Shown here: positions 1 to 7,501 of the stretch, one piece after another | How positions within the stretch are numbered: the first letter of the stretch is position 1 | How the letters are laid out: each line of letters opens with the position of its first letter | Source of the DNA: Pseudomonas sp. CROZ-RG-20F-R04-15 | GTDB taxonomy: Bacteria; Pseudomonadota; Gammaproteobacteria; Pseudomonadales; Pseudomonadaceae | Reading direction: 5' to 3' | DNA: 64,000 nt | NCBI RefSeq assembly: GCF_022662375.1 | Contig: NZ_JAKNQL010000026.1 | Span: 1 to 64,000 of the forward strand | Notes under the pieces: generated by a model | Told to the model about the DNA's origin: nothing | The model's database searches: none | The model's input: the letters and a program-made list of their open reading frames with translations, nothing else | Made by a program: the position numbers and the translations under genes

Positions 1-1
1 A

Positions 2-1876
2 TTTATCGGCGGTGCCGGTTTCGACATCGCCGGTTATACCGACAGCACTGTTGGCGTGACCGTCAACCTGAAGACCGGTGTGCACAGCGGTATTGCCACC
101 GGTGATACCTTCGTCGACATCGAAAGCCTGCGTGGTTCGAACTTCAACGATACGTTTGTCGCTGATAGCCGGGCCATTGCCTTCGATGGCAGCCTGGGCA
201 ACATGGACACGGTCGACTATTCGACTTCGGCTGCCGGGATCAACGTCGACATCCGTTACAACACGCCTGGTCGCGCGGGCATCGGTGGCGACGCAGAAGG
301 CGATACCTTGATTAACATCGAGAAAGTCATCGGTACTGCGTTCAACGACACCTTCAGCATTGACCTGCTCACGGCGACCTTTGAGGGCGGCGCGGGTGAT
401 GATGTTTACATCATCAACGGTGCTGGCGGCACGGTCATCGAACAAGTGGGCGGTGGCAATGATGAGGTGCGCACCAACTATGGTGTGCAAGGCCTTAACG
501 CCAATGTCGAGCGTTTGACTTACACCGGCACGGGCGCGTTCACCGGTTACGGTAATGCTATCGACAACATCATTACTGGCGGTATCGGCAACGACGTGTT
601 GTTCGGTGGTGACGGCGCAGACCAGTTTATCGGCGGCGCGGGCATGGACACCGCCGGTTATACCGATAGCACCGTTGGTGTGACCCTGAACTTCAAGACC
701 GGGATCAATTCCGGAATTGCCGCGGGTGACACTTATTCAGGCATCGAAAGATTCCTCGGCTCCAAGGTCGGCGATATCTTTATCGGCTCCGGTACAGCCA
801 TGGCCATGGATGGATCCGATGGTGTCGATCTGGTCAGCTATGAGCAATCCGACAGCGCTGTGACCATTGACCTGAAAACCAATGCCAACGCGGGTGACGC
901 GGCTGGCGACACGTTCGCCGGTTTCGAGATTTACCAGGGCAGCAACTTCGACGACATTTTGTCCGGATCGGCCAACACTGACATCTTTGTCGGTGGCGCC
1001 GGTGCCGACCGGATCGATGGGCGTGAAGGGTTCGACAGTGCGTGGTACGTCAACAGTTCTGCTGGCGTGAACATCAACCTGGTAACCAACGTCAATCAGG
1101 GCGGCGACGCTCAAGGCGATATCCTGCTCAACATCGAGCGCGTGGTGGGCAGTCACTTCGACGACACGATCACCGCCAGCGCCTCCGGCAGTCTGCTCGA
1201 AGGTGGGTTAGGCAATGACGTGCTGTATGGCGGTGGTGGCAGTGACACCCTGTATGGCGGACTGGTTTCCCCGGTCGCACCGTTCAGCCTGGCGGGTATT
1301 TCCAGCGGGCCGCAGGCGGACTTGCTGTATGGCGGCAATGGCGACGACTACATCTACAGCGCAGCCGACGACGTTGGCACCGTTGCCTACGGTGAGGCTG
1401 GCAGAGACACGATTACTGTTGCTCATGGCAAGGCCGACGGCGGTGACGGTAACGACACCCTGTCCGGCACGGGCGACAATTTCGTGTTGCTTGGCGGCGC
1501 GGGCAATGACTTGCTGAACATTGGCGTCAAGGACTTGTACCCTTGGAAAGCGCCTGCTGACGGCTTTGCCAACGGCGGCGAGGGGGATGATACCTATATC
1601 GTCAACACCGGCCTGCTGGTGACCATCCGGGACGATGGGCAAAGCCTCAATGACACGCTGATCCTGAATAACGTTCAGTCAGCCGTGACGTTACAACTGG
1701 CGCGAGTCGGTAATGACCTCTACCTCAACGATGGCTATTTCCCGGTAACCGACCCAACCAAGCAAGGTGTCAAATTGCAGGACTGGTTCGCAGGTGGCAA
1801 CACCATTGAACACTTCAAGGCAGCCAACGGTGATGTTCTGCCGATCAATGGCGATGGGTTTGCCATGTTTGGTTGA
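2..1876 (+). CDS. RTX-type calcium-binding repeat protein, C-terminal part (5' truncated)
   Basis: The frame is already open at base 2, so the gene begins outside the window and only about 624 residues are visible. They are rich in Gly/Asp nonapeptides of the type GGxGxDxLxG (for example GGLGNDVLYGGGGSDTLYGG), which in RTX proteins form calcium-binding parallel beta-rolls. These are mixed with longer units of the type AGYTDSTVGVTxN...GIAxGDT...IE...GS. One such unit starts at base 2 and recurs at base 626, a 208-residue period. RTX proteins are normally exported by type I secretion using an uncleaved C-terminal signal; the visible C-terminus is compatible but not diagnostic. No transporter gene follows. 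It could be an adhesin, a lipase/protease tail or another secreted RTX protein; the visible part has no catalytic domain. Confidence 0.85.
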   Translation, partial: FIGGAGFDIAGYTDSTVGVTVNLKTGVHSGIATGDTFVDIESLRGSNFNDTFVADSRAIAFDGSLGNMDTVDYSTSAAGINVDIRYNTPGRAGIGGDAEGDTLINIEKVIGTAFNDTFSIDLLTATFEGGAGDDVYIINGAGGTVIEQVGGGNDEVRTNYGVQGLNANVERLTYTGTGAFTGYGNAIDNIITGGIGNDVLFGGDGADQFIGGAGMDTAGYTDSTVGVTLNFKTGINSGIAAGDTYSGIERFLGSKVGDIFIGSGTAMAMDGSDGVDLVSYEQSDSAVTIDLKTNANAGDAAGDTFAGFEIYQGSNFDDILSGSANTDIFVGGAGADRIDGREGFDSAWYVNSSAGVNINLVTNVNQGGDAQGDILLNIERVVGSHFDDTITASASGSLLEGGLGNDVLYGGGGSDTLYGGLVSPVAPFSLAGISSGPQADLLYGGNGDDYIYSAADDVGTVAYGEAGRDTITVAHGKADGGDGNDTLSGTGDNFVLLGGAGNDLLNIGVKDLYPWKAPADGFANGGEGDDTYIVNTGLLVTIRDDGQSLNDTLILNNVQSAVTLQLARVGNDLYLNDGYFPVTDPTKQGVKLQDWFAGGNTIEHFKAANGDVLPINGDGFAMFG

Positions 1877-1923
1877 TTCATCTGCCTTGCAGTCGCTTTG
1901 AAGGCATTTTGCGCTGTAACGAA

Positions 1924-1960
1924 GGGAGGCCGATCCTGGTAGATCGGCCTCCCTTTTTTT
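1924..1960 (+). terminator. Rho-independent terminator after the RTX gene
   Basis: A perfect 12-bp stem (1924-1935 with 1942-1953), a 6-base loop and a run of seven T. It separates the RTX gene from the sugar island. The remaining bases to 2169 hold no recognisable gene or clear promoter. Confidence 0.95.
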
Positions 1961-2169
1961 ATTCCCCGAGCGCTCGTCGCTGCTGCCGGCGTTAGCAGTC
2001 AGCGGGGGCAGACGAGCTGGCGCGTTTCCTGCAAGTCCCCCTCAAATCGCCATAAAACGAGCGCTAGCGGTCATCCCACCGGCGCCCGAAGCGGCAAAAG
2101 GTTGAGCCAGACGGCCCGCACAGCTCAAGAAAGCTGCGCGCAGCCCGGTGACGAACAAGAGGGGAGACG

Positions 2170-2943
2170 ATGAAGGCAGTAATTTTGGCGGGTGGCCTCG
2201 GCACGCGCATCAGTGAAGAGTCGCACCTCAAGCCCAAGCCGATGATCGAGATCGGCGGCAAGCCAATTCTCTGGCACATCATGAAGCAGTATTCCGCTCA
2301 CGGAATCCACGACTTCGTGATCTGCCTGGGCTACAAGGGTTATGCGATCAAGGACTTCTTCGCCAACTACTTCCTGCACACCTCCGACGTCACTTTCAAC
2401 ATGCGCGAAAACCGCATGGACGTGCACCAGAACTACAGCGAGCCGTGGAGCGTCACGCTCATCGACACCGGCGAAGAAACCATGACCGGTGGCCGGCTGC
2501 TGCGTGCCGGCCGTTACCTCAAGGATGAAGACGCGTTTTGCTTCACCTACGGCGACGGCGTTTCCGATCTGAATATTCGTCAGTTGGTCGATTACCACAA
2601 GGCTCACGGCCGCCTCGCGACCGTGACGGCGGTGCAACCGCCTGGGCGCTACGGTGCGCTGGAGCGTCAGGGCGATCAGGTTCTCGGCTTTACCGAAAAA
2701 CCCCGTGGTGATGGTGGCTGGATCAATGGCGGCTTTTTCGTGCTGTCGCCGAAAGTGTTGCCGTATATCGCTGGCGATGAAACCACTTGGGAAGCCGAAC
2801 CATTGGCCCGTCTGGCTCAGGATGAGCAGCTCAAAGCTTTCGAACACGATGGCTTCTGGCAGCCAATGGACACCCTGCGCGACAAGAACCATCTCGAAGC
2901 GCTGTGGCAGAGCGGGGAGGCCCCATGGAAGCAATGGGCCTGA
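2170..2943 (+). CDS. rfbF: glucose-1-phosphate cytidylyltransferase
   Basis: Makes CDP-glucose from CTP and glucose-1-phosphate, the entry step for CDP-deoxysugars. The N-terminus carries the nucleotidyltransferase signature GGLGTRISEE followed by KPKPM, and a metal/nucleotide-binding DG motif appears in YGDGVSD. The 257-residue length is normal for the family. A strong purine-rich site (gaggggag) precedes the ATG. It is the first gene of a tightly packed run: the next gene starts inside its 3' end. Cytosolic. Identification is firm at family level. Confidence 0.93.
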   Translation: MKAVILAGGLGTRISEESHLKPKPMIEIGGKPILWHIMKQYSAHGIHDFVICLGYKGYAIKDFFANYFLHTSDVTFNMRENRMDVHQNYSEPWSVTLIDTGEETMTGGRLLRAGRYLKDEDAFCFTYGDGVSDLNIRQLVDYHKAHGRLATVTAVQPPGRYGALERQGDQVLGFTEKPRGDGGWINGGFFVLSPKVLPYIAGDETTWEAEPLARLAQDEQLKAFEHDGFWQPMDTLRDKNHLEALWQSGEAPWKQWA

Positions 2944-4007
2944 GTGCGGATTTCTGGCGCGGCAAACGCGTCCTCGTCACCGGACATACCGGTTTCAAAG
3001 GCAGTTGGCTGACCCTGTGGCTGCAAAGCCTCGGCGCGCAAGTCAGCGGTTTTTCCCTTGAGCCGTCGACGGAGCCGAGCCTGTTTGAATTGGCGCGCGT
3101 GCACGAAGGCATCAACGATCAGCGCGGTGACCTGCGTGATCTCGGCGCCTTGCTGGAAATCATCGCCGATACCGAGCCGGAGATCGTGCTGCACCTGGCT
3201 GCTCAGCCGCTGGTGCGCGAAGGCTATCGTGATCCGCTCGGCACTTACTCCAGCAACGTCATGGGCACGCTGAACCTGCTTGAAGCGATTCGTCAGGTCG
3301 GTTGCGTGCGCGCCTGCGTGCTGGTCACCACCGACAAGGTCTACGCCAACAAGGAATGGCTGTGGCCGTACCGCGAAGACGAAGCCCTCGGTGGCCACGA
3401 TCCTTACAGCAGCAGCAAGGCTTGCTGCGAACTGTTGGCGCAGTCCTATGCCGCGTCGTTCTTCCCGGCCGACAAGTACGCTGAACACGGTCTGGCCTTG
3501 GCCACGGCGCGTGCCGGTAACGTCCTCGGCGGCGGTGATTTCGCCCCTGAGCGCCTGATCCCTGATGTGCTGAAAGCCTGGACCGCAGACGAGCCAGTGA
3601 CCCTGCGCTATCCGCAAGCCGTGCGCCCGTGGCAGCACGCGCTGGAGCCGCTGGCCGGTTACCTGCAACTGGCCGCCGGCCTCTACGAACAAGGCCCGGA
3701 ATACGCCGGGGCGTGGAACTTCGGCCCGGGCGAGGCGGACATGTGCAGCGTTGGCGAAGTCGTCGAATTGCTCGCCAGTCGCTGGCCGCAGGCGCGTGGT
3801 CTGCGTATCGAGAAAAGCGAATTGCACGAGGCTGGCCTGCTGCGGCTGGACAGCAGCCGTGCGCGCCAGGTACTCGGCTGGCAGCCGCGCTGGACCTTGC
3901 AGGAATGCCTGACCCAGACCCTCGACTGGCACCTGGCCTGGCAGAACGGCGATGACATGCGCAGCGTCACCCTCGGCCAACTGAACCTGTACCGAGGCGC
4001 GCTGTGA
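2925..4007 (+). CDS. rfbG: CDP-glucose 4,6-dehydratase
   Basis: An extended short-chain dehydrogenase that converts CDP-glucose to CDP-4-keto-6-deoxyglucose using bound NAD. The Rossmann motif GHTGFKG is near the N-terminus and the catalytic YSSSK (YxxxK) lies about residue 160. A GTG at 2904 is also in frame, but the ATG at 2925 has GGGGAGG at 2914-2920 with ideal spacing, giving 360 residues, so I use that. It overlaps rfbF by 19 bp, indicating translational coupling. The cluster has no RfbH-like 3-dehydratase, so the product should keep its 3-hydroxyl, unlike abequose or tyvelose routes. Confidence 0.93.
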   Translation: MEAMGLSADFWRGKRVLVTGHTGFKGSWLTLWLQSLGAQVSGFSLEPSTEPSLFELARVHEGINDQRGDLRDLGALLEIIADTEPEIVLHLAAQPLVREGYRDPLGTYSSNVMGTLNLLEAIRQVGCVRACVLVTTDKVYANKEWLWPYREDEALGGHDPYSSSKACCELLAQSYAASFFPADKYAEHGLALATARAGNVLGGGDFAPERLIPDVLKAWTADEPVTLRYPQAVRPWQHALEPLAGYLQLAAGLYEQGPEYAGAWNFGPGEADMCSVGEVVELLASRWPQARGLRIEKSELHEAGLLRLDSSRARQVLGWQPRWTLQECLTQTLDWHLAWQNGDDMRSVTLGQLNLYRGAL

Positions 4008-4564
4008 GCGAGTTTTCCCTGAAGGCCTTGCCGCTGGCTGGCCTGTTCAGCGTCCAGCACAAACGCTTCGAAGATCAACGCGGGCACTTCGCTCGGCTCT
4101 TCTGCGAAGGCAGCCTGAGTGCGTTCGGCAGTCAGTTCCATATCCGCCAGATCAACCATTCCTGCACCCGCGAGAAGGGCAGTGTGCGCGGTCTGCATTA
4201 TCAGAATGCCAACGCCCCGGAAGCCAAACTGATCACCTGCCTGCGCGGTGAAGTGTGGGACGTGGCGGTGGATCTGCGTCCGGATTCCGAAACCTTTTTG
4301 CACTGGCACGCCGAGCACTTGAAGGCCGGCGATGGTCGCAGTCTGCTGATTCCGGCCGGCTTCGCCCACGGTTTCCAGACCCTGACCGAAGACGCCGAAT
4401 TGCTCTACCTGCACAGCGCCGATTACGCGCCGGAGCATGAGGGCGGTCTGTCGGTGAACGAGGCACGGCTGGCGATTGCCTGGCCGTTGCCTGTCAATAA
4501 TTTGTCAGCGCGTGATTCCAGCCATCCCGCGCTCGATCAACACTTTGCTGGAGTGCGTCTATGA
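4004..4564 (+). CDS. dTDP-4-dehydrorhamnose 3,5-epimerase family protein (RmlC/RfbC-like)
   Basis: A cupin-fold sugar epimerase of 186 residues. The RGLHYQ motif carries the conserved active-site His (H65), followed by the family pattern KLI-x4-RGEVWDVAVDLR. It starts with GTG in a 4-bp GTGA overlap with rfbG, so it is translationally coupled. In this context the substrate is more likely CDP-4-keto-6-deoxyglucose than the dTDP sugar of RmlC. Whether it inverts C3, C5 or both cannot be read from the sequence. It prepares the substrate for the C-methyltransferase that follows. Confidence 0.85.
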   Translation: MSEFSLKALPLAGLFSVQHKRFEDQRGHFARLFCEGSLSAFGSQFHIRQINHSCTREKGSVRGLHYQNANAPEAKLITCLRGEVWDVAVDLRPDSETFLHWHAEHLKAGDGRSLLIPAGFAHGFQTLTEDAELLYLHSADYAPEHEGGLSVNEARLAIAWPLPVNNLSARDSSHPALDQHFAGVRL

Positions 4565-5787
4565 ACTGCCGTGGGTGCGCCGCACCGCTGAGCCTGCCGC
4601 TGATCGACCTTGGCACCTCGCCACCGTCCAACGCCTATGTGCACGCTGATCGTCTTGAACAGGCTGAGCAGTGGGTGCCGCTGAAGGTCGCGGTGTGCCA
4701 GCAATGCTGGCTGGTACAGACCGAGGATTACACCAGCGCCGACAGCTTGTTCGATGCCGAGTACGCCTACTTCAGTTCGTTCTCCAGCACCTGGCTGGCC
4801 CACGCCGAGCGCTATGTCGCCGAGATGGTTGAGCGCTTTGGTCTGACTGCCGACAGCCGTGTGGTTGAAGTCGCCGCCAATGATGGTTACCTGCTGCAAT
4901 ATGTGGCCGGTCGCGGCATCCCCTGCCTCGGTGTTGAACCGACGCGCAGCACCGCGCAAGCGGCTCGTGAAAAAGGCCTGGAAATTCGCGAACTGTTCTT
5001 CGGTCGTGAGACTGCCGCGCAGTTGCAAGCCGAAGGCTGGGGCGCTGATCTGATGGCGGCCAACAACGTGCTCGCGCATGTGCCGGACATCAACGATTTC
5101 CTCGGCGGTTTCGCAACGCTGCTCAAGCCGACCGGCGTGGCCACCTTCGAATTCCCGCAACTGCTGACGCTGATGGCTGGCGCGCAGTTCGACACGCTGT
5201 ATCACGAACATTATTCCTATCTGTCGCTGACTGCCGTGCAGACATTGTGCGAGCGCAACGGTCTGGAAGTGTTCGACGTCAGCCAACTGACCACTCACGG
5301 TGGATCGCTACGCGTGTTCGTCCAGCGCAAGGACGGCGAACGTCGTCCGGTTCAACCAGCGGTGCAGCAACAGTTGCAGGCCGAACTGGATGCCGGGGTG
5401 AAAACCGCCGAGTACTACGCGACCCTCGCGCCCGCCGCTGAACGCATCAAGCATGAACTGCTGCGCTTTCTGCTGCAGGCCAAGGCCGACGGCAAACGTG
5501 TGGTCGGTTACGGCGCGGCGGCCAAGGGCAACACCTTGCTCAACTATGCCGGGGTCAAGCCTGACCTGCTGGCCTGGGTGGCCGATGCCAACCCGCACAA
5601 GCAGGGCAAGTTTTTGCCGGGCAGTCGCATTCCGATCGTGGCGCCGGCGCAGATCGACCTCGAAAAACCCGACTACGTGTTGGTGCTGCCGTGGAACCTG
5701 CTGCACGAAGTCAGTCAGCAACTGGCGCAAGTGCGTCAGTGGGACGGCCGCTTTGTGATCGCCGTGCCTGAGTTGAAAGTGCTGTGA
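4561..5787 (+). CDS. SAM-dependent sugar C-methyltransferase (TylCIII/NovU type)
   Basis: A 408-residue, three-part methyltransferase. An N-terminal zinc-binding segment (CRGC near residue 3 and CQQC near residue 46) is followed by a Rossmann SAM domain (VVEVAANDGYLLQY, about residues 100-115) and a C-terminal second Rossmann-like domain with GYGAAAKGN near residue 318. This layout is that of the C-methyltransferases that add a branch methyl to NDP-4-keto sugars, usually at C3. It overlaps the epimerase gene by ATGA. The predicted product is a branched 3-C-methyl-6-deoxy sugar bound to CDP; the position and nucleotide are inferred from family and neighbours. Confidence 0.85.
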   Translation: MNCRGCAAPLSLPLIDLGTSPPSNAYVHADRLEQAEQWVPLKVAVCQQCWLVQTEDYTSADSLFDAEYAYFSSFSSTWLAHAERYVAEMVERFGLTADSRVVEVAANDGYLLQYVAGRGIPCLGVEPTRSTAQAAREKGLEIRELFFGRETAAQLQAEGWGADLMAANNVLAHVPDINDFLGGFATLLKPTGVATFEFPQLLTLMAGAQFDTLYHEHYSYLSLTAVQTLCERNGLEVFDVSQLTTHGGSLRVFVQRKDGERRPVQPAVQQQLQAELDAGVKTAEYYATLAPAAERIKHELLRFLLQAKADGKRVVGYGAAAKGNTLLNYAGVKPDLLAWVADANPHKQGKFLPGSRIPIVAPAQIDLEKPDYVLVLPWNLLHEVSQQLAQVRQWDGRFVIAVPELKVL

Positions 5788-6641
5788 AGGTTCTGGTCAC
5801 GGGGGCTACCGGTTTTGTCGGCCGCCATCTGGTCGCGGCGTTGCTGGCGCACGGCTGCGCTGTTCGCGCCTTGGCGCGTAACGCAGGAACCGCGCAAGGC
5901 ATGCCGTGGATCAACGACGTCGAGTTCATCGCAGCGGATATTCACGCCGCCGGTCTCGATATCCATGCGTTGACCGATGGCATCGACGCAATGGCACATC
6001 TGGCCTGGCCGGGCTTGCCGAACTATCGGGCGCTGTTCCATTTCGAGCACAACCTGATGGCCGATTACCGCTTTATCAAAAGCGCGGTCGAGGCGGGCGT
6101 GAAGCAGGTACTGGTCACCGGCACCTGTTTCGAATACGGCATGCAAAGCGGGCCGCTCAGCGAAAGCACCGAGCCAAAGCCGAGCAATCCTTACGGTCTG
6201 GCCAAACACACACTGCACCTGTTCTTGCAGAATCTGCAGCAGGAACAATCGTTCACCTTGCAGTGGGCGCGCCTGTTTTATCTTCATGGCGAAGGGCAGA
6301 ACCCCAACAGTCTGTTGGCGGCACTGGATCGCGCAATCGATGCTGGTGAACCCTCGTTCAACATGTCGGCCGGCGAGCAATTGCGCGATTTTCTGGCCAT
6401 TGAAAGCGCTGCCGGTTACCTCGCTGCGATCCTGCACAACCACGACTTCAACGGCGTGATCAATTGCGCCAGCGGTCAGCCGGTTTCGGTAAGAACACTG
6501 GTCGAGCAACGCCTGCGCGAGCGCGGTGCTTCGATAGATTTGAACCTGGGGCACTACCCCTACCCGACACACGAACCCTTGGCGTTCTGGGCCGTGGTCG
6601 ACCGATTACATCAGTTACTCGAGGCGCAACGCATCACCTGA
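5784..6641 (+). CDS. NAD(P)-dependent sugar epimerase/dehydratase (4-ketoreductase-like)
   Basis: A 285-residue extended SDR with GATGFVG at residues 7-13 and a YGLAK (YxxxK) catalytic pair near residue 137. The GTG start overlaps the methyltransferase stop (GTGA). It is shorter than the dehydratases and resembles sugar 4-ketoreductases. In this operon it is the natural candidate to reduce the 4-keto group of the branched CDP-sugar, completing the nucleotide sugar. Substrate and stereochemistry are inferred. Confidence 0.8.
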   Translation: MKVLVTGATGFVGRHLVAALLAHGCAVRALARNAGTAQGMPWINDVEFIAADIHAAGLDIHALTDGIDAMAHLAWPGLPNYRALFHFEHNLMADYRFIKSAVEAGVKQVLVTGTCFEYGMQSGPLSESTEPKPSNPYGLAKHTLHLFLQNLQQEQSFTLQWARLFYLHGEGQNPNSLLAALDRAIDAGEPSFNMSAGEQLRDFLAIESAAGYLAAILHNHDFNGVINCASGQPVSVRTLVEQRLRERGASIDLNLGHYPYPTHEPLAFWAVVDRLHQLLEAQRIT

Positions 6642-6706
6642 TGCGCCTTCAGGCGATTGCCCTTTGGCAGCGTGATTATCAAATGACTTTTCAGTGAGAC
6701 CGGACA

Positions 6707-7441
6707 ATGAGCGATAACGTAATCAAAGCCTTCGAGGCGGAGTGCCAGGCCGAAGTGACTGCCCAGGGCCAGGACAAGGACCTGAAGGCGCTGGCCCAGG
6801 AGTTCTACAACCAGTCGGCCAAGCACAAGTACACCTATCACTTCTCGTGGATGGGTCGTCCGATCATCCAGCTGCCGCAAGACATGATGGCGATGCAGGA
6901 GTTGATCTGGCGGATCAAGCCGGACCTGGTGATCGAGTGCGGCATCGCCCACGGCGGTTCGATCATTTACTACGCCTCGCTGCTGGAATTGCAGGGCCAC
7001 GGCGAAGTGCTCGGCATTGATCGCGATATTCGTGCGCACAACCGTGAAGCCATCGAAAGCCACCCGATGATCAAACGCATCAGCATGATCGAAGGCTCGA
7101 GCCTCGATCCGGCGGTGGTCGAGCAGGTCCGTCAAGCTGCGGCTGGCAAGAAAGTCATCGTGGTACTCGATTCCAATCACACCCACGAGCATGTCCTCGA
7201 AGAGTTGCGTTTTTACGCACCCTTGGTGTCAGTCGATAGCTATTGCGTGGTCATGGACACCGTGGTCGAAGACATGCCGGCCGATGCTTTCCCTGATCGT
7301 CCTTGGGGCCCGGGTGACAACCCGAAAACCGCCGTCTGGGCGTACCTCAAAGAGAACGCTGATTTCGAGATCGATCAGGCCATGCAAGACAAACTGCTGA
7401 TCACCGTCGCGTCGGATGGCTATCTGCGCCGCATTCGTTAA
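6707..7441 (+). CDS. cephalosporin hydroxylase (CmcI)-like SAM methyltransferase
   Basis: A 244-residue protein with a Rossmann core. The motif VIECGIAHGGS matches the SAM-binding loop of the CmcI / rhamnosyl O-methyltransferase family, and VVLDSNHTHEH supplies the conserved Asp and His residues of the family's metal-dependent centre. Despite the family name these are usually O-methyltransferases. It lies 65 bp after the reductase gene and before the large glycosyltransferase, so O-methylation of the branched sugar or of the attached glycan is the likely role. Confidence 0.78.
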   Translation: MSDNVIKAFEAECQAEVTAQGQDKDLKALAQEFYNQSAKHKYTYHFSWMGRPIIQLPQDMMAMQELIWRIKPDLVIECGIAHGGSIIYYASLLELQGHGEVLGIDRDIRAHNREAIESHPMIKRISMIEGSSLDPAVVEQVRQAAAGKKVIVVLDSNHTHEHVLEELRFYAPLVSVDSYCVVMDTVVEDMPADAFPDRPWGPGDNPKTAVWAYLKENADFEIDQAMQDKLLITVASDGYLRRIR

Positions 7442-7501
7442 GTCAATCGACACCATCATCAAAGTATTTAACGGGCGGTTTCGCCGGTTGTGGGAGAAGT
7501 T

